From: Pedobacter sp. SL55
Lineage (GTDB): Bacteria > Bacteroidota > Bacteroidia > Sphingobacteriales > Sphingobacteriaceae
Assembly (NCBI RefSeq): GCF_026625705.1
Contig: NZ_CP113059.1
Location: forward strand, 2,356,001 to 2,420,000
Direction of reading: 5' to 3'
Length of the DNA stretch: 64,000 nucleotides
In this document: positions 55,222 to 63,431 of the stretch, one piece after another
How positions within the stretch are numbered: the first letter of the stretch is position 1
Layout of the letters: each line of letters opens with the position of its first letter
Translations under genes and position numbers: made by a program
Notes under the pieces: generated by a model
What the model saw: only the letters and a program-made list of their open reading frames with translations
What the model was told of the DNA's origin: nothing
Database searches by the model: none

Positions 55222-56247
55222 ATGGAGAACAATTTATTTTTAGACGCAGCATTTTCAAAACAGACAGAAAGACCACCGGTGTGGATGATGAGACAAGCCG
55301 GTCGTTTTATGCCACAATATTGGGAAATCAAAAACAAATACTCTTTTTTAGAGATGTGCAAAACCCCAGAAATTGCTGCCGATGTTACCATGTTGCCTGT
55401 AGATTTGTTGGGCATAGATGCCGCCATTTTGTTCTCGGATATTTTGGTAACTGGCGAAGCGATGGGCGGAGATTTAAGCTTTACCCAAGGCGTAGGCCCT
55501 AAATTCGCCAATCCGGTGCGTAACGAGGCAGATATTGACGCTTTAGCAACTGACTGCTTAGATAAATTACAATATGTTGCAGATGCGATTAAAGTAATTC
55601 AGCAACGTTTAAATGGCAGTATCCCGCTAATTGGCTTTGCTGGTGCACCATTTACGGTAATGAGTTATTTGGTAGAAGGTGGCTCGTCAAAGGATTTCAA
55701 GTTAACTAAGCTGTTAATTCACAATCATCCAGAATTAGCACACAAATTATTGGCAAAAATTGCCAAAGTAACTACCGATTATTTGAACTTACAGATTGCA
55801 GCGGGTGTAAATGCACTGCAATTGTTTGATAGCTGGGCTTTGGCTTTATCTTGGAACGATTATCAAGAGTTTTCTCATCAATATAACCAACAAATTATTG
55901 CAGGTTTAAACAGAACCAACCTTCCAGTAATTTCTTTCTGTAAAGGAAGCTCTGTTTTTGCGCCAATTATGGCAGAAGCTAAACCCGATGTGATTTCTGT
56001 TGATTGGAATGCAGATTTGTTGAATATCAAAAAAGCTTTACCAGCCGGAATTGCGGTACAAGGCAACTTAGACCCTCACATTTTATATGCGGACCAACCA
56101 GTAATCAAAGCGCAAATCCATAAATTATTTGAGCGTATGCGTGGCGAAAATGGATTTATCTTCAATTTAGGTCACGGCATCATGCCTGATATTCCTTTCG
56201 ATAATGTAAAATATGCTATCGAAGTAGTGAAAGAGTTTAGATATTAA
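55222..56247 (+). CDS. hemE: HemE, uroporphyrinogen decarboxylase
   Basis: A 341-residue cytosolic TIM-barrel enzyme that removes the four acetate carboxyls of uroporphyrinogen III to give coproporphyrinogen III. Signature motifs: PPVWMMRQAGRFMPQY near the N-terminus, the catalytic Asp in FSDILV, GFAGAPFTVMSY, and FNLGHGIMPDIP near the C-terminus. ATG 55222 follows a TPR gene by 5 bp. The length is normal. Confidence 0.96.
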   Translation: MENNLFLDAAFSKQTERPPVWMMRQAGRFMPQYWEIKNKYSFLEMCKTPEIAADVTMLPVDLLGIDAAILFSDILVTGEAMGGDLSFTQGVGPKFANPVRNEADIDALATDCLDKLQYVADAIKVIQQRLNGSIPLIGFAGAPFTVMSYLVEGGSSKDFKLTKLLIHNHPELAHKLLAKIAKVTTDYLNLQIAAGVNALQLFDSWALALSWNDYQEFSHQYNQQIIAGLNRTNLPVISFCKGSSVFAPIMAEAKPDVISVDWNADLLNIKKALPAGIAVQGNLDPHILYADQPVIKAQIHKLFERMRGENGFIFNLGHGIMPDIPFDNVKYAIEVVKEFRY

Positions 56248-56264
56248 TTCAAGTCAAACAAACA

Positions 56265-56296
56265 TTTGGATAGCAATTAAGGTTTGGTTATATTTG
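56265..56296 (+). promoter_or_regulatory. Promoter of the zeta-like gene pair
   Basis: TTTG at 56265-56268 and TATATTTG at 56289-56296, 20 bp apart, match the Bacteroidota consensus closely, so the pair can be expressed independently of hemE. Confidence 0.7.
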
Positions 56297-56315
56297 AATA
56301 TCAGCATAAAGAGAA

Positions 56316-56549
56316 ATGACCGTTAAATCATTAAGAGACGAAGATAAATTGCCGCTAAGTAAAGTGGTTAAGTTAGTTCATAAAAAGATGGATGATATTC
56401 TTCGTGTAGTTGATGCTTTAAATTTAGGTAGAACAGAAGTTAAGCCTGATGGCGTTTATCGGACGTTTAACGATGGGAATATGATAAGAGTGGCAACAGG
56501 TGATTTTAGAAAGAAGCGTATTCCTAGCAAGAGAATTAAATTGTTTTAA
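56316..56549 (+). CDS. Small partner of zeta-like kinase, possible antitoxin
   Basis: A 77-residue basic protein (MTVKSLRDEDKLPLSKVVKL, later EVKPDGVYRTFNDGNMIRVA and a RKKRIPSKRIKLF end). No family recognised. It has its own promoter, and its stop overlaps the start of the kinase gene by one base, the arrangement expected of an antitoxin preceding its toxin. That role is inferred from context only. Confidence 0.6.
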   Translation: MTVKSLRDEDKLPLSKVVKLVHKKMDDILRVVDALNLGRTEVKPDGVYRTFNDGNMIRVATGDFRKKRIPSKRIKLF

Positions 56550-57295
56550 TGTCTTCTAATCCGAAGCTAAGAATTTTTGCCGGGCCTAATGGTTCTGGAA
56601 AAACAACTTTGTTCGAATCTATCAAATCTGTTTATTTCTCTACCCGTCTCTTCATTAATGCAGATTTGCTTGAAGAGCAATTTAAGAAAACAAGCTTTAT
56701 CAATTTTTCTGATTTTAACTTGGTTGTGCAAGCCAAAGAGTTCGATGAATTTTGTTCGGCTAGCGGCCTATATAAAAAGGCTGGATTTAATGTGCAGAAT
56801 TGGGGTTTAGTTGTAAGGGAGAACGTTTTAGTTGCAGCCATGGCCAAAGAAGTTGAACACACTTCTTATCATTTTGCTATAATCGCTGATTTTCTTCGAA
56901 CGGCTTTAATTAAGAGTAAGCAATCATATTCTTTCGAAACGGTATTTTCTCATCCTTCAAAACTTGATCTTATTACTCTTGCGCAAGATAATGGTTATAA
57001 AGTTTATCTCTACTTTATCGGCACAGAAACGCCGAAAATGAACTTAGAGCGTGTTAAAGATAGGGTGGTAAAAGGAGGTCATTTTGTAAGTAATGATAAA
57101 ATAGAGCAGCGGTATTTTTTAACAATGGATTTGCTGTTAGAAATGATTAAGAGGGTAGACGAAACTTATCTTTGGGATAACTCTGGCCAAAAACATCAAT
57201 TTATTGGAAATATAAAATCGGGAATAGCTGAGTTTACAAATTTATCTGTTCCCTCGTGGATAGACACTTATATCCTTAAAAAAGTAAACAGTTAA
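56549..57295 (+). CDS. Zeta-toxin-like P-loop kinase
   Basis: A 248-residue protein with a Walker A loop FAGPNGSGKTT (about residues 9-19), an NAD motif after the second strand (FINADLLEEQ), a helix with YSFETVFSHPSKL and the LID-like ERVKDRVVKGGHFVSNDKIEQRY. These match the zeta toxin / ATP-dependent small-molecule kinase family (UDP-GlcNAc kinases), though active-site details cannot be confirmed. It sits between hemE and hemJ, one base into the small gene's stop, and its own stop is immediately followed by the hemJ ATG. Confidence 0.8.
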   Translation: MSSNPKLRIFAGPNGSGKTTLFESIKSVYFSTRLFINADLLEEQFKKTSFINFSDFNLVVQAKEFDEFCSASGLYKKAGFNVQNWGLVVRENVLVAAMAKEVEHTSYHFAIIADFLRTALIKSKQSYSFETVFSHPSKLDLITLAQDNGYKVYLYFIGTETPKMNLERVKDRVVKGGHFVSNDKIEQRYFLTMDLLLEMIKRVDETYLWDNSGQKHQFIGNIKSGIAEFTNLSVPSWIDTYILKKVNS

Positions 57296-57841
57296 ATGGA
57301 AGCATATTTTTATATCAAAGCAACGCATATAGTATTCGTCATCAGTTGGATGGCTGGGCTTTTTTATCTTTTGAGCTTATTCATCTATCATACCGAAGCA
57401 AATGACAAATTAGAACCAGAGAAAAGTGTGTTGAAAGCACAGTTTACAAAAATGGAATCCACATTGTGGAAAATCATTTGTCAGCCTGCGATGATTATTT
57501 CTTTATTAGCTGGTTTAAGTATGCTTCATTTAAATCCAGGGTTACTTCAAATGGATTGGATGTGGGTAAAGCTTGCTTTTGTATTTGGCTTGCTAATTTA
57601 TCATTTTGTGTGTGGCAGAATTATCATTCGTTTAAGGAACAACCAATACAATTGGAGCAGTTTTAAGCTACGTTTATGGCGTGAGTTAGCTACCATTTTT
57701 ATGATTGCTATTGTATTTGTAGTGATACTTAAAAACACACTAGATTGGATTTATGGTCTAGTAGGCATTATGGGCATTGCTTTAATTATTATGCTTGCCG
57801 TAAAGTTGTATAAGAAATATAGAGAAAACAGAGGCCAATAA
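57296..57841 (+). CDS. hemJ: HemJ, protoporphyrinogen IX oxidase
   Basis: A 181-residue membrane protein of the HemJ/UPF0093 family. His11 in IKATHIVFVISWMAGLFYL is the conserved haem-ligand region; several transmembrane helices follow, ending in a basic tail. HemJ replaces HemG/HemY in many bacteria and oxidises protoporphyrinogen IX to protoporphyrin IX. The ATG directly abuts the stop of the zeta-like gene, so it is coupled to a toxin-like gene although it is a housekeeping enzyme. Confidence 0.9.
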   Translation: MEAYFYIKATHIVFVISWMAGLFYLLSLFIYHTEANDKLEPEKSVLKAQFTKMESTLWKIICQPAMIISLLAGLSMLHLNPGLLQMDWMWVKLAFVFGLLIYHFVCGRIIIRLRNNQYNWSSFKLRLWRELATIFMIAIVFVVILKNTLDWIYGLVGIMGIALIIMLAVKLYKKYRENRGQ

Positions 57842-57873
57842 GCAATATCAAAAGCGCTAAGCAAATTCTATTA

Positions 57874-59004
57874 ATGAAAAAATATTTACTTTTTACCTTA
57901 ATTTTGATCACAGTTTATTCGTCGAAAGCGCAACTAAACAACAGCTACCTCTATAATCGCATTCGTCCGGCTGATAGCTTAACTAAAGAATTGCATCTTA
58001 ATTTCTATAACTTCAATTACGTTAGAAATTATGAGTATAGCAATGATTTTCATGATGGTTACACACTTTATGGAACGCAAATAGAGCCGCAACTGGTTTA
58101 TTATGCCCATCCCAACTTGGCAATTACTGGTGGGGCTTATTTAAGAAAGGATTTTGGCGAGGACGGTTTTTACGAAGCAAAACCATTATTGAGCATCAAG
58201 TATAGTAAGAAAAATTTAACCTTGGTTTTTGGAAGTTTAGAAGGAAATATACAGCACAACTACATAGAACCTATCTATAATTTTGAACGTAAAATTACTA
58301 CTCCAATAGAGTACGGCACGCAATTATTGATAGATAAGGAGAAATTCAGTTTAGATGCTTGGATTGCTTGGGAAAAGATGATTTACAAAGGAGATGCCGC
58401 AAAAGAACGTATTGTAGGTGGCTTTACTTCAGATTTTACTTTGTTTAAAAGTAGCGATTGGAAAATGACCATTCCTGTGCAGTCGTTATTTTATCATACC
58501 GGCGGACAGATAGATGTGTTGGACAATATTTCGATATCTACCTTGTTTAACGGCGCTACTGGATTTACCTTGAGCAAGCAAATTGGTAATAATGTAATGC
58601 AAGTGTATACCAATAATTACGTTGCTGCTTATAAAGACTTTTCGCCAACTAAACTACGTGCTTACAGCGGAGGTTTTGGCTTGTGGCTAAATGCCGGCGC
58701 TGATACACGTTGGGGCAATTTGGCAGCATCTTATTGGAAAGGCAATCAGTTTGTTACCATTAAAGGTATGCCTTTATATCAGTCAGTTTCCGAAAATTTG
58801 AACAGTTATGGTTTTACGCAAAAACAGCGTAATATTTTGATGTTGAGATATGTTTATCAGAAGCAATTACTGCCAAATTTATACCTCGATGTACGTTTTG
58901 AACCTCACGTTGATTTTGACAAGGCAGAGAAAAATTTGCAGTTTAACCACTCTTTCTTCTTAACCTATAAGGAAAATTTCAGATTGTTTAAGTTAAAAAA
59001 GTAA
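57874..59004 (+). CDS. Outer-membrane beta-barrel-like protein, unknown function
   Basis: A 376-residue protein with a Sec signal (MKKYLLFTLILITVYSSKA-Q, residues 1-19). The mature part is rich in Tyr, Asn and alternating polar/hydrophobic residues (DGYTLYGTQIEPQLVYYAHP, LTLVFGSLEGNIQHNY, LDAWIAWEKMIY) and ends LTYKENFRLFKLKK, consistent with amphipathic strands of a barrel. No family identified. It follows hemJ by 32 bp. Confidence 0.7.
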   Translation: MKKYLLFTLILITVYSSKAQLNNSYLYNRIRPADSLTKELHLNFYNFNYVRNYEYSNDFHDGYTLYGTQIEPQLVYYAHPNLAITGGAYLRKDFGEDGFYEAKPLLSIKYSKKNLTLVFGSLEGNIQHNYIEPIYNFERKITTPIEYGTQLLIDKEKFSLDAWIAWEKMIYKGDAAKERIVGGFTSDFTLFKSSDWKMTIPVQSLFYHTGGQIDVLDNISISTLFNGATGFTLSKQIGNNVMQVYTNNYVAAYKDFSPTKLRAYSGGFGLWLNAGADTRWGNLAASYWKGNQFVTIKGMPLYQSVSENLNSYGFTQKQRNILMLRYVYQKQLLPNLYLDVRFEPHVDFDKAEKNLQFNHSFFLTYKENFRLFKLKK

Positions 59005-59005
59005 G

Positions 59006-59947
59006 TTATTGTTTTGGTGGTAGCGCATTTATCTTAACCATTAAATCTGTAGCAAATTTGTTGTTCGGCGCCAGCTGTAACACTTTTTGCAAGTCGTTTC
59101 TAGAGAGTTCATATTGCTTAGTGTCGTAGTAAATGGCGCCCCTCATGATATAGGCAGAAGTGTAATTTGGATCTATTTTTATGGCTTCGGTTAAATCGGC
59201 GATAGCCAAATTATTTTCTTTTCTCTTATTATACAAAATTCCTCTATTTAGTAATGTCTTCACATTATTCGGGCTAATTTTCAGAGCCTGATTGTAATCG
59301 GCCAGTGCCAAGTCGTAAAAAAACTGTGCGGTGTACACTATTGCTCTGTTTGTCCAAGCTTCCGAAATGTTGGCATCTAGCGAAATCGTTTTGCTGAAAT
59401 CTTTTACTGCGCTGGTAAAATCTTTTTTTCTATAAAATACCGTTCCTCGGTTAAGATAGGCTTTAGTATAGTTAGGGTTTATTGAGATCGCTTTATTGTA
59501 ATCTAACATCGCCGAGTCTAAGCTGTTCCTATCTGCATTTGCAATACCGCGGTTGTATAGTAATTGCGCATCGTTGGGTGCTATTGCCAGGCCTGCACTA
59601 TAATCGGCTACGGCAGCATTATGGTTTTTTCTTAAGTTATTGCATAAACCTTTTTGAAACCATCCGTCTACATACTTCGGGTTTATTCTTAAAACTTGTG
59701 AGTAATCTTGAATAGCCATATCGTAATTACCAGTTTTATAAAAACACTGTCCACGATTGTACCAAGCATTAACACTGTTTGGCGATTTGCCAATCACTTC
59801 GTTGAAAATCGGTATGGCTTCTGTGTATTTTCCAGCGTTATAAAGCTGCGTGCCCTTGCTAATTAAATTGTTTACATCTTGAGCTTTTACAATAAAGGCA
59901 TTGCTGATGAGCAAAAGTAGAATGATCTGATTTAATATCGTTTTCAT
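59006..59947 (-). CDS. Secreted TPR-repeat protein
   Basis: A 313-residue protein with a signal peptide (MKTILNQIILLLLISNAFIVKAQ) followed by about eight tandem TPR units of 34 residues, recognisable by repeated AIxDYxxAIxINPNYxxAYxNRGxxY patterns (for example DSAMLDYNKAISINPNYTKA). TPR arrays are protein-binding scaffolds; here probably periplasmic. Convergent with the beta-barrel gene. Confidence 0.85.
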   Translation of the reverse strand: MKTILNQIILLLLISNAFIVKAQDVNNLISKGTQLYNAGKYTEAIPIFNEVIGKSPNSVNAWYNRGQCFYKTGNYDMAIQDYSQVLRINPKYVDGWFQKGLCNNLRKNHNAAVADYSAGLAIAPNDAQLLYNRGIANADRNSLDSAMLDYNKAISINPNYTKAYLNRGTVFYRKKDFTSAVKDFSKTISLDANISEAWTNRAIVYTAQFFYDLALADYNQALKISPNNVKTLLNRGILYNKRKENNLAIADLTEAIKIDPNYTSAYIMRGAIYYDTKQYELSRNDLQKVLQLAPNNKFATDLMVKINALPPKQ

Positions 59948-60020
59948 GGTTGCGAAGGTTTACTTAACCAAATATAGCGGTGCTGCGTGGCAAATTTATC
60001 CGTATTTATGGGTATTTAAT

Positions 60021-60275
60021 TTAGTTGCGCAATAAGGCTATTAGCAGTACACTAATTGATAATGTTAACCCAACAAGAAGCAAAATTAGAATGATTTTAT
60101 TGCGTTTTTTGCCGTCATTTTTTATGTAAAGCCAAGTTAAAAAGCTGGCAATGCCAAAAGGGTAGGAGATTATTGCCGCCATCCAATAAATCCAGATGTA
60201 GCCTGTACAAACAAACCAAAATGCAAAAATGGTAGCTATACTAAATAAAATATCGTTTTTTGTTACCTTCATCAC
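60021..60275 (-). CDS. Small membrane protein, unknown function
   Basis: An 84-residue protein with three hydrophobic segments (ILFSIATIFAFWFVCTGYIW, ISYPFGIASFLTWLYI and IILILLLVGLTLSISVLLIA) separated by short polar loops, and a basic KKRNK stretch. No family is recognised. Two consecutive ATG codons mark the start; either may be used. Confidence 0.55.
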   Translation of the reverse strand: MMKVTKNDILFSIATIFAFWFVCTGYIWIYWMAAIISYPFGIASFLTWLYIKNDGKKRNKIILILLLVGLTLSISVLLIALLRN

Positions 60276-60328
60276 GCTGCACTAGTTTGTCAAAACTAAG
60301 CAGTTTTAAGTAAGAACTACTCCGTATT

Positions 60329-61417
60329 TTACGGTATTAATAACGGCTCTACATCTATTTTTTTGGCCAAGTTATTAAGGTCTTCTACTACAGCGTTTAT
60401 TAACGGAATGCCGGATGTTTTACGTGTCAACTCAAATTGATATTCTGGCTCTCCTGGAATGATGACTTGTTTGCTTTCATCCACAGTTTTTGCGTTTTTG
60501 AAACGTTCTATCCAATTATCTAAATGATCTTTAAAGTCTTGCGCAGGGCGGAAACCATCTACTCGCATTGCACCTAAAAAGTGGCCAATTCCTTCGCCTA
60601 CCGGGTTTGGATCTGGCTCTAAAAAAGCCACGAATGGCGGCACCCAAGGCCCATAATTGGCTCCAGAAAGCACAGCTGATAAAATATCTACCGTTGCTCC
60701 TAAGCCGTAACCTTTGTGGCTGCCATGGTCTTTATCGCTACCTAATGGAAGTAATGAACCTCCAGCTTTTAATTCATTCGGATTGATGGATTGGTTGCCA
60801 TCTTTATCTTGTACCCAGCCATCTGGAATTTCCGCATTTGCTCTCTGAGCAATCTCTAACTTGCCATTGGCAGCGGCAGCCGTAGCCATATCTACTACCA
60901 CAGCAGGATATTTACCTGCCGGAAAAGCATAACACATTGGGTTGGTGCCAAGCAAACGTTCGTTTGCATAAGTAGGGGCAACCAGCGGACTAGCATTGGT
61001 CATGCTAATGCCAATCATATCTTTTTCTACTGCCATTAAAGCATGGTAGCCTGCAATACCGAAATGGTTAGAGTTTTTAACCGAAACCCAGCCGCTACCA
61101 TATTTTTCTGCTTTTTCTATGGCTACCTTCATGGCGAATGGAGCAACCACTAAACCTAAACCTGCATCGCCATCTACTGTTGCGGTGGTTGGTGTTTCAT
61201 GTACTATACGAATGTTAGGTGTAGCATTAATTCTATTTTTCTCCCAAAGGCGATAATAACCACTTAACCTTGCTACACCATGCGAATCAATTCCTCTTAA
61301 ATCCGAACGAACTAAAACATCTGTTGCTAAAGTAGCGTGCTCATCAGAACAGCCCATCTTTTTAAAAACATCGTAGGTAAAGGTTCTTAATTTTTCTTCG
61401 GTGAAAGTGAGGTGCAT
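60329..61417 (-). CDS. Ldh/malate dehydrogenase family NAD(P)-dependent oxidoreductase
   Basis: A 362-residue protein of the malate/L-lactate dehydrogenase (Ldh_2) family, distinct from classical MDH/LDH. Features: LVRSDLRGIDSHGVARLSGY, VDGDAGLGLVVAPFAM, NSNHFGIAGYHAL, ATAAAANGKLEIA and DHGSHKGYGLGATVDIL. Members oxidise or reduce 2-hydroxy acids (malate, lactate, sulpholactate, ureidoglycolate); the substrate is not decidable here. Length normal. Confidence 0.88.
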   Translation of the reverse strand: MHLTFTEEKLRTFTYDVFKKMGCSDEHATLATDVLVRSDLRGIDSHGVARLSGYYRLWEKNRINATPNIRIVHETPTTATVDGDAGLGLVVAPFAMKVAIEKAEKYGSGWVSVKNSNHFGIAGYHALMAVEKDMIGISMTNASPLVAPTYANERLLGTNPMCYAFPAGKYPAVVVDMATAAAANGKLEIAQRANAEIPDGWVQDKDGNQSINPNELKAGGSLLPLGSDKDHGSHKGYGLGATVDILSAVLSGANYGPWVPPFVAFLEPDPNPVGEGIGHFLGAMRVDGFRPAQDFKDHLDNWIERFKNAKTVDESKQVIIPGEPEYQFELTRKTSGIPLINAVVEDLNNLAKKIDVEPLLIP

Positions 61418-61418
61418 G

Positions 61419-61550
61419 GTTAAATTGTTGTATTGTTAAATTGCTTTATTGTTGGAAAGTTGAAATGTTTTAAAGTTGGAAGGTTGTAAACTGTCAATTG
61501 CCAACTGAAAAATATTCAATCATTTACTCATTCAAAACTCAATCATTCTC
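61419..61550. repeat. Phrase-repeat spacer between bshC and the Ldh gene
   Basis: GTTAAATTGTTGTATTGTTA and similar phrases are followed by TATTCAATCATTTACTCATT, the same motifs as in 19145-19240. Confidence 0.45.
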
Positions 61551-63137
61551 TTAGGCAAGTATCAAAGTAAAATCTCCACCTAAAGGTTCAAAGTTTTCTA
61601 TTAATGATGAAATAAAGTCATCGCCGTATTCTACGTACATAGGTGCTAAATTAGAAATTCTTTCTTGTAAAGTTCCGCCAGGAAATAACCGATTTTTTAA
61701 GTTTTCGATTTGTGTAATAGAAACTTCGTGATTTCTTTTTTCTGCTCTAAAAAACTTCTTTTCTAACTTTTCTAATAGCTTTTCTGTTTTTGTCAACACC
61801 GCATCGGCGGATACTTCTAAAGTTTTGTCAATTTTAAAAGCATTTAATTTGATCTTATCGAAAACAGATTTAATGTTTGCTTTTTCGTCGTTTAAATGAA
61901 GCACAGCATTGCTATTTGCTTCTATCCAACGTTTTTGTAGTTCTTCTGTGGTTAAAAAAACATCCTCGAAACTAAAGCCTAGCTTATTTAGGTTTGCAAA
62001 ACTTCTTTTATCTATAACTAATGCAGAGTTTCGAAGTAAAAGTACTGGGAAATTTACTTTGTAGAAATCGAAGTTTGCTTTTAATTGCATCCAGTAAGAA
62101 ACTTCGGCACCGCCGCCAATGTAAGCAACATTTGGTAAAATCACTTCCTGGTAAAGTGGGCGCATAATCACATTAGGGCTAAATCTTTCCGGATATTGTT
62201 CTATCTCATTAAGTAATTCAGCTTCTGTAAATTTAATTTCAGTATGATTAACTATATATAAATCTCCCTCTTTGATAATTCTTTCGCGAAGATTTTCTTT
62301 TAAATAAAAGAAGTTGATATCGCGACCGTTAACTTGGGTTTTATAGCCCTTCGCTTCTAAGGTTTTACTGCTTTCTTCTGTTAATCTTGCACTGTTTTGT
62401 TGGGTAATATCACTTTTAATGATGTCTGCAAACTGTGCCTTTAAAGCAACATCATCTGCATTAATAATAACTAAGCCATATTGCTCAAACAAGCTATTTA
62501 CCAATACTCGGGTAGCATCGGCTAAATTTTCATTTGCTAAGTAGGCTTGTTCTACCAACTTACCTAATTTTTTGCCATTTTGGCTGATACCCAAATAACC
62601 TTTATACGCTTGCACTGCTGCTGCTACTGTTTTGGTGCTTAACCTGCCCGTGGCACCGTTGGTCTGTTGTATCCAACTGATGTTTTTTTCATCTACGTTG
62701 ATATGGTTAATTTCTTCAAAATCATGATCTTCGGTAGCCATCCAGTAAATGGGTACAAAATTCTTTTCTGGATAAGCTATTTTTAACTCCAGAGCCAAAT
62801 TAATGGTAGTTACAATTTTATAAATGAAATATAATGGGCCAGTAAAAAGGTTGAGCTGATGTCCCGTAGTTACGGTATAAGTATCATTATCAGCTAGCAA
62901 ATCAATATTTGCACTCACAGCTGGGTTAACCTTTATCGACTGATATTGCTGTTGAAGTGCCTTAACCAAAACGGCTCTGTCTCCAGTAAACTGGTGGGCA
63001 TCTACTGCTTTTTTTAAGCCCTCTAGGTCTGGTCTGTAACTGTAGAAAGATCTTAGAAATTCGACGTCGTTTACATAATCTAAAACCAGTTTAGAGAATG
63101 AGTGTGTATCCTGATAAGAAATGTATTTAGCCTTCAC
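61551..63137 (-). CDS. bshC: BshC, bacillithiol biosynthesis cysteine-adding enzyme
   Basis: A 528-residue protein matching BshC: an N-terminal Rossmann-like domain (FLRSFYSYRPDLEGL, LNLFTGPLYFIYKIVTTINL, VPIYWMATEDHDFEEIN) and a coiled-coil helical C-terminus (DAVLTKTEKLLEKLEKKFFR). BshC joins cysteine to GlcN-malate in the last step of bacillithiol synthesis. Bacillithiol is the expected low-molecular-weight thiol of several Bacteroidota. BshA and BshB are not in this window. Confidence 0.92.
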   Translation of the reverse strand: MKAKYISYQDTHSFSKLVLDYVNDVEFLRSFYSYRPDLEGLKKAVDAHQFTGDRAVLVKALQQQYQSIKVNPAVSANIDLLADNDTYTVTTGHQLNLFTGPLYFIYKIVTTINLALELKIAYPEKNFVPIYWMATEDHDFEEINHINVDEKNISWIQQTNGATGRLSTKTVAAAVQAYKGYLGISQNGKKLGKLVEQAYLANENLADATRVLVNSLFEQYGLVIINADDVALKAQFADIIKSDITQQNSARLTEESSKTLEAKGYKTQVNGRDINFFYLKENLRERIIKEGDLYIVNHTEIKFTEAELLNEIEQYPERFSPNVIMRPLYQEVILPNVAYIGGGAEVSYWMQLKANFDFYKVNFPVLLLRNSALVIDKRSFANLNKLGFSFEDVFLTTEELQKRWIEANSNAVLHLNDEKANIKSVFDKIKLNAFKIDKTLEVSADAVLTKTEKLLEKLEKKFFRAEKRNHEVSITQIENLKNRLFPGGTLQERISNLAPMYVEYGDDFISSLIENFEPLGGDFTLILA

Positions 63138-63237
63138 ATTTCGAAATTAAATTAAATTTTGAAACAAGAGTAGTCGTTCGGTTTATTTTACAATTTGTCC
63201 ACCTATGAGTATTAAATAAGATGGTACAATAAATAAA

Positions 63238-63261
63238 AAGTCGAGATGAAAATCTCGACTT
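63238..63261 (-). terminator. Rho-independent terminator after the end-of-window operon
   Basis: AAGTCGAGAT / ATCTCGACTT around GAAA, a 10-bp perfect stem. On the minus strand it is followed by CTTTTTATTTATT, so it ends the zeta-like/small-gene transcript. Confidence 0.85.
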
Positions 63262-63281
63262 AAAAAATACTTTTTAATTGA

Positions 63282-63431
63282 TTATGGCTTTATCTTTACA
63301 ATTTTGCCATCTTTTAATATTACCAACTCCGAGTTTTTTTGTTTCTTAAATTCAATCAGTTTTTCGTAGACTTTTTCGAGACCGAGCAACAGTTTGTTTT
63401 TTAATTCCATTTGTTTCTCTACGGTTGTCAT
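63282..63431 (-). CDS. Small protein downstream of zeta-like kinase, possible antitoxin
   Basis: A 49-residue protein: MTTVEKQMELKNKLLLGLEK, VYEKLIEFKKQKNSELVILK and DGKIVKIKP. Its ATG overlaps the stop of the zeta-like gene (ATGA), so it is translated from the same message. A helical N-terminus and a short basic C-terminus are visible; the family is unknown. In this pair the small gene follows the kinase, opposite to the hemE-hemJ pair. Confidence 0.6.
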   Translation of the reverse strand: MTTVEKQMELKNKLLLGLEKVYEKLIEFKKQKNSELVILKDGKIVKIKP

